A DNA stretch of 64,000 bases from Corynebacterium pseudotuberculosis (GCF_002155265.1 NZ_CP021251.1:2273764-2337763); one strand, 5' to 3'; shown: positions 26,403 to 35,231, numbered from the stretch's first letter. Program-made: numbers and translations. Notes: generated from the sequence alone by a model not told the origin.

Positions 26403-27323
26403 CTAATTTATTAAGCTCATAACTTCTTTTGTCCGCTCCAAAATATCCAACCGTTCAGAAACGCTGCTTGTTGGCGGTACCTGTACTTTGACGCCGTAGT
26501 AGGAAGCATGTCCTCGTGCCGCTTCCACGCATTCAACAACCCGATCAGGGGTCAGCCAGGAAACCGGTTCGGTCTCCACCAACGGCAGATGAGTATCCGC
26601 CCAGCCAGGACCATAAACGCTATCCTCGCCGCCGGCACCAGAAATCATCACGCCCCCAAGTACCCCAGCAGCAACGAGCTTTTCGACGTGCTCACGTGGA
26701 CGGCCAGCATCTCGACTCTCAATGACGCTACGTCCCCAGTTGACGGTCACCCTTAGCCCTAACTCCCGGGCAATGCGGGCCTCTGTTTCAAGGGTCAAAA
26801 AGCGTTTCTCCCCGGGGTATTCCGGCACATACGCATCGCAATGCTCAATCACCAGATCCAATCCCAATCCGCGATCCTTGAGTTCACTCAGCGACTGCGC
26901 AAACGCGTCTTCTTGAGCAGTCACGGAAGGCGCAGAATGTACATGGAGCGTAGATATGGTTCGTTGGCCAGTGAGATCATTGAGCCGATGGGCTCTCTCC
27001 ACAGCTATCAACGCATGATCAATAGCTGCTTGCCTTCCTTCGGCGACAGGAGAGGCAAGACCAAAAGTGGGGGAGGACCCTAAACGTTGCATTGTTCCCG
27101 GGATCAACGTGAGAACTGAATCCTCAAATCTGTGGGTAAAGTGTTCCGCCTGCCATTCAATGGGGTCAAAGAGGTCTTCCCGAAAAGGAATTTCCAGAGC
27201 GGATGCGATTCCCCGGTCAGCCAGTCCTGCATAAAACTGCTCTTGTTCGTCTCTTGCAGAAGGCACTGCCGCATAAGCGCCCACTACAAAGCGACGCGTA
27301 GTTTCCTCAATTGCCATACCCAC
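26403..27323 (-). CDS. DUF4862 family protein, candidate NanR-regulon member
   Basis: This 306-aa protein matches the DUF4862 family as I know it. It looks like a TIM-barrel of the xylose isomerase-like type, with alternating strands such as LDLVIEHCDAYVP, LRVTVNWGRSVIES and GGVMISGAGGEDS. Conserved His, Glu and Asp residues could bind a metal. No reaction is established. The start is GTG 27323 or ATG 27317. Neither has a strong ribosome site. An 18-bp element almost identical to the candidate operator of the sialic acid locus sits 22-39 bp upstream. A link to sugar or sialic acid metabolism is therefore plausible. Confidence 0.75.
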   Translation of the reverse strand: MGMAIEETTRRFVVGAYAAVPSARDEQEQFYAGLADRGIASALEIPFREDLFDPIEWQAEHFTHRFEDSVLTLIPGTMQRLGSSPTFGLASPVAEGRQAAIDHALIAVERAHRLNDLTGQRTISTLHVHSAPSVTAQEDAFAQSLSELKDRGLGLDLVIEHCDAYVPEYPGEKRFLTLETEARIARELGLRVTVNWGRSVIESRDAGRPREHVEKLVAAGVLGGVMISGAGGEDSVYGPGWADTHLPLVETEPVSWLTPDRVVECVEAARGHASYYGVKVQVPPTSSVSERLDILERTKEVMSLIN

Positions 27324-27344
27324 ATTTTAGTTGAGAAACCAAAG

Positions 27345-27362
27345 ACGTAGGACGTCTGATGT
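27345..27362. promoter_or_regulatory. Second copy of the candidate NanR operator
   Basis: ACGTAGGACGTCTGATGT matches the nanR-siaE element (12447-12464) at 16 of 18 positions. The differences are confined to positions 5-6. It lies immediately upstream of the DUF4862 gene, overlapping the expected promoter. Confidence 0.55.
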
Positions 27363-27390
27363 CAAATTTTTTAGAGATGATTACCACGCA

Positions 27391-27437
27391 TAATAAAGGG
27401 CCGGGCCAACCACACACGGCCAGCCCAGCCCTTTATT
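27391..27437. terminator. Terminator after the symporter gene
   Basis: The arms AATAAAGGGC (27392-27401) and GCCCTTTATT (27428-27437 region) flank a G+C-rich inner stem of GGGCC/GGCC type. It ends the minus-strand symporter transcript at 27458. Confidence 0.7.
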
Positions 27438-27457
27438 TAACAGGAGAAATTTTACGC

Positions 27458-28777
27458 TTAGCTCTTCCTAGCAGACTCCACCCCAGTAGCGGATACGCTA
27501 TTGCCTGCGGCATCGTCCGCAAGTTCCTGCACAGGCTCCTTAGAGTCAATGCCCGCAATGGCTGCCGCAAGACCAAGATCATCAGCGTCGTCCAGATCGT
27601 GGCGGGAGATAGATCCCTTTGCAAATTTATCCACCACCATCGCAATAGCACCGTCACCAGTAACGTTACAAGCAGTGCCGAAGGAATCAATAGCAATATA
27701 AGCAGCGATCATGAGAGCCACTTGGTCATCATTAAACCCAAGGCTGGAGGACAAAAGCCCAACCGCAGCCATGATTGCACCGCCGGGAACGCCCGGCGCT
27801 GCGACCATCGTAACGCCCAACATCAAAATGAACCCGAGTGCGGTTGCTAAAGGAATATCCATACCGTTCATAAACATGATGGCAAACGCGAACAACGTAA
27901 TTTTCATCATTGAGCCGGACAAATGGATAGTCGCGCACAATGGAATTACAAAGCCCGCCACCGACTTGCTCACACCATTTTTCAGGGAAGACTCGTAGGT
28001 CACGGGGATAGTCGCAGCGGAAGATGACGTACCCAGAGCCGTAAAGTAAGCCGGCATCATGTTCTTAAGGGAGCTCAGCGGGTTCTTTCCGGCAATGGCA
28101 CCCGCAAAGAAGAATTGCAGGACAAGAAGCACAAAACTCATAAAGATCGCCAGAACCAAGACCTTGGCAAAGGCCGTGAGAACATTGGCAAGATTTCCGT
28201 TCATCCCCAGGGAAAGGAACATGCCAAAGATATAGATAGGCAGCAGCGGAACGATAAAGGAGGAGATAACCTTCATCACCACGCGACGCAAATCTGCCAC
28301 GCCAGAATAAAGCGTGTCGGACTTAACCGAAGTCATAGCTACGCCCACCACAAAGGCGAGAATTAAGGCAGTCATCACGGGCATCGGGGCAGGCATTTCC
28401 ACGCTGATATAAGGAGACAAAGCGCCTTCTTCAATATCAGACGCCTGCACATTGTGCTGACCGGCCAAAAGCTTCGGATAAACGGAATTGGCCACACCCC
28501 AGGAAATCAGACCAGAGACGAGCGCAGAACAATAAGCAATTCCAGTGGTAATCGCTAGCCACTTACCGGCGCCACGCCCAAGACCTGCAATGGCAGGAGT
28601 AATGAGCGAGAAGATCAGAACCGGAATGAAGAACCCCAAGAAATTTCCAAAGAGGCCATTGAAGGTCACAAAAATTCGAGCTACCCCGTCAGGGAAGAAA
28701 AAGCTGCACACAATGCCCAGGATGATCGCCACGATAATCCTGAACAGCAGCGAGGAAGAAAGACGCTTTATGTTCAT
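27458..28777 (-). CDS. Dicarboxylate/amino acid:cation symporter (DAACS family)
   Basis: This 439-aa membrane transporter has eight hydrophobic segments and two re-entrant loops. The family motifs are present: TALGTSSSAATIPVT (HP1 serine-rich), CATIHLSGSM, GVPGGAIMAAVGLL (HP2), and DSFGTACNVTGDGAIA in the last helix. These proteins import glutamate/aspartate, C4-dicarboxylates or Ser/Thr with Na+ or H+. The position usually linked to substrate (DxxxTxxNVxGD) reads DSFGTACNVTGD. I cannot choose among the substrates. The Ala/Ser-rich cytoplasmic tail is unremarkable. AGG lies 7 nt upstream of the ATG. It is monocistronic. Confidence 0.88.
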   Translation of the reverse strand: MNIKRLSSSLLFRIIVAIILGIVCSFFFPDGVARIFVTFNGLFGNFLGFFIPVLIFSLITPAIAGLGRGAGKWLAITTGIAYCSALVSGLISWGVANSVYPKLLAGQHNVQASDIEEGALSPYISVEMPAPMPVMTALILAFVVGVAMTSVKSDTLYSGVADLRRVVMKVISSFIVPLLPIYIFGMFLSLGMNGNLANVLTAFAKVLVLAIFMSFVLLVLQFFFAGAIAGKNPLSSLKNMMPAYFTALGTSSSAATIPVTYESSLKNGVSKSVAGFVIPLCATIHLSGSMMKITLFAFAIMFMNGMDIPLATALGFILMLGVTMVAAPGVPGGAIMAAVGLLSSSLGFNDDQVALMIAAYIAIDSFGTACNVTGDGAIAMVVDKFAKGSISRHDLDDADDLGLAAAIAGIDSKEPVQELADDAAGNSVSATGVESARKS

Positions 28778-29024
28778 AAGTTTGCCTACACTATGGAAGG
28801 AGGTACGAGGGACATACTGTTCCCTGCGCGACTGGCGTGCCGCCTGGGTTGTGAACTAACTTACGCGGTTACCGATGGAATTCATATTTTCCATAGGTCT
28901 CATATATCAAAATTTTTCCTCAGTGTCGTTGCAGAAAATCGCGCAAAATTCCATCCACCTGCCACTTTTATGTAAATTTTCAAAAAAGCTGCGTTGCCCC
29001 ATCTAGCGCTTTTCGGTTTTTCCA

Positions 29025-29040
29025 GGTTTCACGTGAAACA
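29025..29040. promoter_or_regulatory. parS: parS centromere site
   Basis: The core GTTTCACGTGAAAC is at 29026-29039, and 15 of 16 consensus bases match. It sits in the 572-bp gene-free region 28778-29349 between the symporter and carotenoid genes. That region also holds the direct repeat at 29271-29310 and otherwise A+T-rich DNA. Confidence 0.9.
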
Positions 29041-29270
29041 TAGACTTCCGCCATTCCCCTCACATGAGGGAACGTGGGCCATACGTCGCAACATGCTAGC
29101 TTGAAAAAATTTTAAACTTGCCAACGCTTCCACGGCACCCGGCCGGCAAAGTATTCAGCCGGACCGAGAAGCTAGAAATATGCCGCATTTATCAATGGAC
29201 CGTACGCCAGCAGCCAGGAACACATACAGACTTCGCATACACAATAAGAAAGCGCTATAGCTTTGCTATA

Positions 29271-29310
29271 CCCTTAAAGAGACCCCAGGACCCTTAAAGG
29301 GATCCCAGGA
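29271..29310. repeat. 20-bp imperfect direct repeat upstream of the carotenoid operon
   Basis: CCCTTAAAGAGACCCCAGGA (29271-29290) is followed directly by CCCTTAAAGGGATCCCAGGA (29291-29310), with 18 of 20 bases identical. It ends 39 bp before the phytoene synthase ATG, just after TATA-like sequence at 29255-29272. It may be a duplicated operator or lie in the 5' UTR. Confidence 0.85.
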
Positions 29311-29349
29311 CGGAGAACAAAAGTAGCGTTTCACAGGAAGGAGCCATCC

Positions 29350-30543
29350 ATGCCTCGTTGGCCCCTCCGAAAAATTTATCACCACTTACAAGCACTCAAA
29401 CCCCTAACTTTGCCATCATCTCAAAAACCCGTAGAGGGGGAAGCTTCCCCCTCCCGCCACCGACGTAAGTTAGCCGCGACAGTGTTTTTAGGGACGTTCA
29501 CAGCCCTGAAAAAATTTTGTGAAGAAACCTCAGCAAAGAAGGGGATAAAGGTTCCTTGTGAAGGTATCTCCACGATCCCGAACAGAACTTTGAATGAGAA
29601 ATCTCCGGACGCTACTACACTTGAAAACTTTGATCAGATGTCGATCAAAGCTGCCGAAAAAGTTATCACTTCTTATTCCACCAGCTTCTCTTTTGCCACT
29701 TATGTCCTTGAACCGGAGTTACGCACCGACATCCGAAACCTCTATGCCATGGTGCGCACGGCAGATGAGATCGTTGATGGCACCGCCCGCGCAGCAGGCC
29801 TTACCCCAATACAGACTGCAAAGCTTCTCACACACTACGAGCGCGAGGTGATTCTAGCCCCCACTCAGAGACTGCACGTAGATCCTGTGATGCACGCCTA
29901 TGCCATTTCCGCTCGTCGGTGTCAGTTTAAGCAAGAACATGTACGCGCCTTTTTCGCTTCTATGCGCAGAGATATCACTAGCGGTGAATGCACTACAGAC
30001 GAGGACTATCACGGTTACATCTATGGCTCCGCTGAAGTTATCGGCCTCATGTGTCTATCTGCTTTCTTGGTAAAACGCCCCAGCTCACGCTCGCAGGACG
30101 CTGATCAACGCACATACTCCTATTCCCAGAAGGAACTCGACATCATGGGCGAGGGTGCACGCGCTCTGGGGGCGGCGTTCCAAAAAGTAAATTTTCTCCG
30201 CGATTGGCAAGAGGACTCAACTCACCTGGGGCGACATTATTTTCCCGGCGCTCCCAGTCTCCTCACCGATTCTTTTAAACAAACAATCATTGCGGATATT
30301 CGCACAGATCTAACAGCTGCCTTTCAAGCCATACCGCTCTTGCCAGATTCCGCCAAGGCAGGAGTAACAGCTGCTGCAGAATTATTCACCGAACTAACCA
30401 ATATCCTTGAGGCAACGAGCGCAGCTGAGATTATGAAGAATCGCGCGAGCGTCCCCCTCCTCACAAAAATGAAAATCATGGCGCGCGCTCTTATTAAAGC
30501 CCGGAAGTTTCATCCGTTAGCAAACACGCGTCTTACCTCTTAA
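29350..30543 (+). CDS. crtB: Phytoene/squalene synthase family protein with a long N-terminal extension
   Basis: Residues ~97-397 form a phytoene synthase: the first Asp-rich motif MVRTADEIVDG and the second LRDWQEDSTHLGRHYFP, plus YCTxxA-like YIYGSAEVIGLMCL. It should join two prenyl diphosphates (GGPP to phytoene) as the first committed carotenoid step. About 96 residues precede the catalytic domain. They are basic, Ser/Pro-rich and unlike the family. The ATG at 29350 is well supported by GGAAGGAG 7 nt upstream, so the extension is probably translated. An internal ATG at 29638 is the family-like alternative. crtI follows after 29 bp. Confidence 0.88.
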   Translation: MPRWPLRKIYHHLQALKPLTLPSSQKPVEGEASPSRHRRKLAATVFLGTFTALKKFCEETSAKKGIKVPCEGISTIPNRTLNEKSPDATTLENFDQMSIKAAEKVITSYSTSFSFATYVLEPELRTDIRNLYAMVRTADEIVDGTARAAGLTPIQTAKLLTHYEREVILAPTQRLHVDPVMHAYAISARRCQFKQEHVRAFFASMRRDITSGECTTDEDYHGYIYGSAEVIGLMCLSAFLVKRPSSRSQDADQRTYSYSQKELDIMGEGARALGAAFQKVNFLRDWQEDSTHLGRHYFPGAPSLLTDSFKQTIIADIRTDLTAAFQAIPLLPDSAKAGVTAAAELFTELTNILEATSAAEIMKNRASVPLLTKMKIMARALIKARKFHPLANTRLTS

Positions 30544-30572
30544 AAACCCGCCGCTCGATTGGAAAGATAAAG

Positions 30573-32204
30573 ATGCCGATTATCCCCTCTAAAAAAGCCA
30601 TCGTTATCGGAGCAGGCGCCGCGGGTTTAGCCACTGCTGCATTACTCTCGTGCGAGGGATACTCGGTAACGGTTGTGGAAAAAAATGAGGGGATCGGGGG
30701 ACGCGCCGGAGACCTTTATTACAAAGGTTTCCGTTGGGATACTGGCCCATCGTGGTATCTCATGCCCGACGCATTTGAGCATTTCTTTGCGTTGCTTGGT
30801 AGCGCCGTCGAACAGGAATATACACTCGAAGAGTTACAGCCAGCGTATCGGCTTTTTGCAGAAAATAACCCATCACAGGCGGCCGAGCGTATCGACGTCT
30901 CCAGCGATCCCACTGCGCTAGCAAACTATTTTGAATCGGTAGAGCCTGGAGCGGGGGTGAAACTTTATCAGCATCTTGCCAGCGCAAGCACCACTTATCG
31001 CATTGCTGTAGATCGTTTTCTTTATACCAATTTCACGTCTCTCCGGCCGTTTTTGCACCGGGATGTTCTTAGGCGTCTCCATATCTTGATCAAACTGCTC
31101 ACGCAGTCCCTTCACACGATGGTGAACAAGCGTTTTCAAGATCACCGTTTAAGGCAAATTTTGTCTTATCCCGCTGTCTTTCTTTCCTCCCGACCAGAAG
31201 AAGCACCGTCGATATATCACCTTATGAGCCATACCGACATCGTCCAGGGAGTGAGGTACCCGGCTAACGGATTTGCCGGTGTTATGGAGGCAATATATCG
31301 CCATGCACTCAACAGAGACGCTCGTTTCCTTTTTAATACCGACGTTCTAGAGATCACTACACACAGCATGAACCGTGGACTAACTCAGCACGAAAAACTC
31401 GCACAGGCCACTGGGGTGTTGATAAAGAGAAACGATGGTTCGAAAGAGCATCTTCAAGCAGACATCGTGGTCTCCTGTGCCGATTTGCATCACACTGAGA
31501 CGCAGCTTTTGCCACAACACCTCCGTAGCTATGATGCCGACTATTTTTCCCGCCGCAATCCCGGCGTGGGCACAGTAGTGGTACTAGCGGGAGTCAAAGG
31601 ATCATTACCGCAGCTTAAACATCACAATTTATTTTTTAGCAAAGACTGGTCGACCGATTTTGACGCCGTGTTTCACGCCGATGCTCACGGTGTAGCCTCG
31701 GAATCTATCTATGTGTCCAAGCCTTCACACACAGACCCACACGTAGCACCTCCGGGTCACGAGAATCTTTTTATTTTGATTCCGGTCTCAGCACAGCTAG
31801 ATATTGGGCATGGCAACGCCTACGGGAGCGCCGAGTCCACGGCAGTACGCACTATTGCCGATCACGCCATCGAATCTATTGCGCATAAGGCGGGTATACC
31901 TGATTTATCCTCGCGCATTGTTGTACAAAAAACGATTGGTCCTGCCGATTTCGCAGATCGCTATCACGCATGGCTCGGTGGATCCATCGGACCGGCACAT
32001 ACGCTGAGACAATCTGCATTTTTCCGAGGACGCAATGTGTCTCAAAAGGTAAAAAATCTGTATTACGCGGGGGCAACTACTGTCCCAGGAGTTGGTATTC
32101 CGATGTGCCTTATTTCTGCTGAAAACGTGATTAAGCGACTCAGAGACGACACCAGCGCTGGACCACTATCGGAACCCCTCGATCCACAACAAACTTCGAT
32201 GTAG
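30573..32204 (+). CDS. crtI: Phytoene desaturase (CrtI family)
   Basis: This 543-aa FAD enzyme introduces double bonds into phytoene to give lycopene-type carotenoids. The N-terminus has the dinucleotide motif VIGAGAAGLATAALLSCEGY and GGRAGDLYYKGFRWDTGPSW. The C-terminus has the CrtI signature LYYAGATTVPGVGIPM followed by ENVIKRL. The length is usual for the family. It is in an operon with crtB. The cell may be pigmented. The exact end product cannot be read from the sequence. Confidence 0.93.
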   Translation: MPIIPSKKAIVIGAGAAGLATAALLSCEGYSVTVVEKNEGIGGRAGDLYYKGFRWDTGPSWYLMPDAFEHFFALLGSAVEQEYTLEELQPAYRLFAENNPSQAAERIDVSSDPTALANYFESVEPGAGVKLYQHLASASTTYRIAVDRFLYTNFTSLRPFLHRDVLRRLHILIKLLTQSLHTMVNKRFQDHRLRQILSYPAVFLSSRPEEAPSIYHLMSHTDIVQGVRYPANGFAGVMEAIYRHALNRDARFLFNTDVLEITTHSMNRGLTQHEKLAQATGVLIKRNDGSKEHLQADIVVSCADLHHTETQLLPQHLRSYDADYFSRRNPGVGTVVVLAGVKGSLPQLKHHNLFFSKDWSTDFDAVFHADAHGVASESIYVSKPSHTDPHVAPPGHENLFILIPVSAQLDIGHGNAYGSAESTAVRTIADHAIESIAHKAGIPDLSSRIVVQKTIGPADFADRYHAWLGGSIGPAHTLRQSAFFRGRNVSQKVKNLYYAGATTVPGVGIPMCLISAENVIKRLRDDTSAGPLSEPLDPQQTSM

Positions 32205-32240
32205 ATCCCCTAGCTATTTAACCAATAAGCAAACCCCGAC

Positions 32241-32246
32241 TACAGT
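32241..32246 (+). promoter_or_regulatory. Possible -10 element for leaderless SdpI-like gene
   Basis: TACAGT matches the TANANT -10 consensus and ends 7 nt before the ATG at 32254, the spacing expected for a leaderless transcript. There is no Shine-Dalgarno sequence. The -35 region is weak. Confidence 0.4.
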
Positions 32247-32253
32247 GATCGGC

Positions 32254-32727
32254 ATGACTGTAGTCGGCACGCTTTTGGCCATCATAGCTATCGCCCTTAT
32301 CATCATCGGCGCCTTGGCATGGACACGCCGCCTTCCCGGAAATTCATACGTGGGGATTCGGGTACCCGAGGTACGTAAAACTCAAGAGCTATGGACCACC
32401 GCACATCAAGTCGCCGGACCCCTATGGGTTGTCGGCGGTATTGCTGTTGGTATCGCCGCAACCTTGTGTTTTGCGCCTTCTGGATGGTTGCACCTCATGT
32501 CCATCATTGCCGTCCTCGCAGGCATCTTATTTGTGAGCATTGGGGCTAATGTGGGCGCGCGTGCGGCATCGCTTCTCGACGCCCAAGCCGATGCCATAGC
32601 CGCCTCAGAGTCCACGTGCTGCAGTGCGGGGGGATCAGCGGACGTAGAGGATGAGACGCAGACGTCGACAAGCTTTACTCCCGATCTGGAAGCATTACGA
32701 CGTGCAGCGCAGGCTTCCGATAACTAA
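32254..32727 (+). CDS. SdpI-like membrane protein
   Basis: The protein is about 157 aa from the ATG at 32254 (a GTG at 32245 is the alternative). It has three to four hydrophobic segments and the SdpI/YhfL signature RLPGNSYVGIRVP...TQELWTTAHQVAGPLW between the first two. A Thr/Ser/Asp-rich cytoplasmic tail contains a CC pair. The family includes the immunity protein SdpI of B. subtilis, but most members, including actinobacterial ones, have no assigned role. A TACAGT -10 and lack of a ribosome site suggest a leaderless mRNA. It sits between the carotenoid and trp operons and is probably independent of both. Confidence 0.75.
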   Translation: MTVVGTLLAIIAIALIIIGALAWTRRLPGNSYVGIRVPEVRKTQELWTTAHQVAGPLWVVGGIAVGIAATLCFAPSGWLHLMSIIAVLAGILFVSIGANVGARAASLLDAQADAIAASESTCCSAGGSADVEDETQTSTSFTPDLEALRRAAQASDN

Positions 32728-32733
32728 TTAACC

Positions 32734-32762
32734 TTGCGCTCGCTCAGGCGCATGCGTATGGT
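32734..32762 (+). promoter_or_regulatory. trpE promoter
   Basis: TTGCGC (32734-32739), a 17-bp spacer and TATGGT (32757-32762) form a sigma-A-type promoter. Transcription should start about at the leader ATG (32771), which would make the leader peptide leaderless or nearly so. The same -35 hexamer and spacing recur before trpB. Confidence 0.75.
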
Positions 32763-32770
32763 TCAATTTT

Positions 32771-32809
32771 ATGAAGAACATGAATGCACATTGGTGGTGG
32801 CTCGCATAG
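32771..32809 (+). CDS. trpL: trp operon leader peptide
   Basis: A 12-codon frame encodes MKNMNAHWWWLA and a TAG stop. Three consecutive TGG codons at 32792-32800 make it a classic Trp-sensing leader. No ribosome site precedes it, so translation probably begins at the transcript start. Stalling at the Trp codons would free 32811-32818 to pair with 32838-32845. Confidence 0.92.
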   Translation: MKNMNAHWWWLA

Positions 32810-32810
32810 C

Positions 32811-32870
32811 AGCGAGCTACGCAATTGTGCATCCCAAAGCTCGCTTGAAAATTCCCAAGCGGGCTTTTTT
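32811..32870 (+). terminator. trpE attenuator
   Basis: The terminator stem is 32836-32847 with 32856-32867 (12 bp, one G-U), followed by a T-run to 32870. The competing antiterminator pairs AGCGAGCT (32811-32818) with AGCTCGCT (32838-32845). The protector pairs GCTCGC (32800-32805) with GCGAGC (32812-32817). All three alternative structures of Trp attenuation are present. Confidence 0.92.
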
Positions 32871-32935
32871 ATATCTATAAGCTCTAGTCACAAGGCCCGC
32901 GGCGGGAGAAATTACCCGAGAAATGCAAAGGCACT

Positions 32936-34543
32936 ATGACTACACACACTATTTTTCACGTTGATAGACGGTCAGTTCGCTACCACGAGGACGCCGCCGC
33001 ACTCTTTGCAGAGTTGGGAGGAACGACCACTTCCCATTCCGTGCTGTTGGAATCTGCGGACGTAGAATCCAAAAGAAATACGATGTGCATCGCTACCCTC
33101 ACTGGAGCGGTGTGCGTTACGTGTTCCGGTCAAACAGTCACTGCAACTCCGCTGACCCCCACTGGACATAAAATCACTGATCGTTTGTGTGAACAGCTTG
33201 CAGAACACTTAACAGAACGAGACCAAAATGGGGAAGCAACCTTTGTTTTCACTAAGGCTCACGAGTCTGATGAGCGTGAACGCTTAACGGGTATAAGCAA
33301 TGCAGAAGTACTCCGAAAGCTCCAACTTGCGGCTGGATACAGAGGAAAAGAACTACCCATGCTTTCCGGCGGCTTTGCCTTTGACTATGTGGAAACTTTT
33401 GAGATTCTACCACCAGTTGGGGCAGGGGAGAATGCTTATCCGGATTATCAATTCCTAGTGGCAGAGACTCTGCTTATTATCGATCACCTTAAACGTGAGG
33501 CCTTTATCGAGGCTGTGGATATTGACGCAGACAATCTGAACAGTCGACTTAATCTACTAACAAAGAAGATTTCTGATGACGTATCAGCTTCGGTTGTAGA
33601 TGAAGTTGCAAGGGTGAAGGATCTGCACGTGCAGACCAGTACGAGCGACTCGCAATTTTGTGCGCATGTAGAGGAACTCAAAAAGAGCATTCATAGCGGC
33701 GACGTCTACCAGGTAGTCCCGGCGCGATCATTCTCTGTATCGTGCAATAACGCTTACGCAGCGTATCTTAAACTTCGGCAATCCAACCCAAGCCCATATA
33801 TGTTCTACGTGCGAGGACAGCTAGCAACAAACAATATTGCGCACAATGATAATGAAATTTCCGATAAGACCTATGAGATTATCGGGGCATCACCCGAGTC
33901 TAATTTAAAATTCGATGCAACAACACGGAAGATTCAGCTATACCCAATCGCCGGCACCCGACCTCGGGGTCTCAATCCTGACGGCAGCGTTAACCACGAG
34001 TTAGATGTCCGATTAGAGCTGGATATGCGGACCAACGCGAAGGAAATTGCAGAACATACTATGTTGGTTGATCTTGCGCGCAATGATTTAGCCAGAGTAG
34101 CGGTTCCTGCAACAAGGAAAGTTTCCGAGCTTCTAAGCGTGGATAAATACTCGCGGGTGATGCATCTTGTCAGCAGAGTGAGTGCCATCCTACATCCGGA
34201 TTTTGATGCTATCGACGCCTACCGAGCCTGCATGAACATGGGAACGCTCAGCGGTGCACCTAAATTGCGCGCAATAGAATTACTTCGCGGTGTTGAGCGC
34301 CGACGGAGGGGATCCTATGGAGGAGCCATCGGTTATCTACGCGGTGACGGAGCAATGGACACCTGCATAGTTATTCGCTCCGCTTTTATCCATAATGGCA
34401 CTGCCGTTGTACAGGCAGGAGCCGGGGTAGTGCGGGATTCCCTACCACAGGCAGAGGCCGATGAAACCCTACATAAAGCATACGCAGTACTCAATGCCCT
34501 TGCCGCGGCACAGAGTGCAGAACCAAAGGTGAACCGCTCATGA
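32936..34543 (+). CDS. trpE: Anthranilate synthase component I
   Basis: TrpE makes anthranilate from chorismate with ammonia supplied by TrpG, the first step of tryptophan synthesis. The 535-aa protein has the Trp feedback site LLESADVES (Ser40) at the N-terminus and the chorismate-binding domain with PVVPARSFS-type region, IIGASPESNL, PIAGTRPRG, LDMRTNAKEIAEHTMLVDLARNDL and GTLSGAPK. AAAGG lies 5 nt upstream of the ATG. It is controlled by the attenuator just upstream and overlaps trpG by ATGA. Confidence 0.97.
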   Translation: MTTHTIFHVDRRSVRYHEDAAALFAELGGTTTSHSVLLESADVESKRNTMCIATLTGAVCVTCSGQTVTATPLTPTGHKITDRLCEQLAEHLTERDQNGEATFVFTKAHESDERERLTGISNAEVLRKLQLAAGYRGKELPMLSGGFAFDYVETFEILPPVGAGENAYPDYQFLVAETLLIIDHLKREAFIEAVDIDADNLNSRLNLLTKKISDDVSASVVDEVARVKDLHVQTSTSDSQFCAHVEELKKSIHSGDVYQVVPARSFSVSCNNAYAAYLKLRQSNPSPYMFYVRGQLATNNIAHNDNEISDKTYEIIGASPESNLKFDATTRKIQLYPIAGTRPRGLNPDGSVNHELDVRLELDMRTNAKEIAEHTMLVDLARNDLARVAVPATRKVSELLSVDKYSRVMHLVSRVSAILHPDFDAIDAYRACMNMGTLSGAPKLRAIELLRGVERRRRGSYGGAIGYLRGDGAMDTCIVIRSAFIHNGTAVVQAGAGVVRDSLPQAEADETLHKAYAVLNALAAAQSAEPKVNRS

Positions 34544-35187
34544 ACTCGACCGACACTCACGTAGTACTTCTAGATAACCACGACTCTTTTGTTTATAACC
34601 TGCTCGATGCCTTTGCTGTCGCAGGCTATCGCTGCACTGTCTTCCGCAACTCAGTAGGGATAAAAGAGATTCTGGCAGCCAAGCCAGATATCATTTGTCT
34701 TTCCCCAGGCCCTGGCCATCCTCGAGATGCAGGTTGCATGATGGAACTTATCGATCAAACGTTGGGCCACATCCCAGTCCTTGGCATTTGCCTAGGATTC
34801 CAGGCACTCCTAGAGCACTTTGGGGGAGATGTCCGCGCATGTGGCCCCGTTCATGGAATCACAGATCTTATGAAGCTGAATAAGCAAGGCTTGCAGAGCC
34901 CCATATTTCACGGCCTGACCGTTGACGGCTTTCCCGGTAGCCAGAAGGGTGAGCATGTTCCCGTAGCTCGTTATCATTCCCTCGGATGCACGGAAGCCCC
35001 AAAGGAATTAACCGTGTTGGGCACTTGCCCTTCACTCATTGGGCCAGTGGCAATGGCAGCCGAAGCACGGGCACATGCCGCTGTGGGATTGCAATTTCAT
35101 CCCGAGTCAATATTAAGCCCTTCCGGACCGATCATCTTACAGCGCTGCATCGCCCATCTTTCCCAATACGTCAAGGACCATAATTAA
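34540..35187 (+). CDS. trpG: Anthranilate synthase glutamine amidotransferase
   Basis: TrpG hydrolyses glutamine to give ammonia to TrpE. The 215-aa class I amidotransferase has the oxyanion motif SPGPGHP, the nucleophile in GICLGFQ, and the catalytic His-Glu in LQFHPES near the C-terminus. It overlaps trpE by four bases, which suits a 1:1 complex. trpD follows after 44 bp. Confidence 0.97.
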   Translation: MNSTDTHVVLLDNHDSFVYNLLDAFAVAGYRCTVFRNSVGIKEILAAKPDIICLSPGPGHPRDAGCMMELIDQTLGHIPVLGICLGFQALLEHFGGDVRACGPVHGITDLMKLNKQGLQSPIFHGLTVDGFPGSQKGEHVPVARYHSLGCTEAPKELTVLGTCPSLIGPVAMAAEARAHAAVGLQFHPESILSPSGPIILQRCIAHLSQYVKDHN

Positions 35188-35231
35188 CGTCACGTGACGT
35201 TAATCTTAGGTACAAAAACATTAGGACAATC

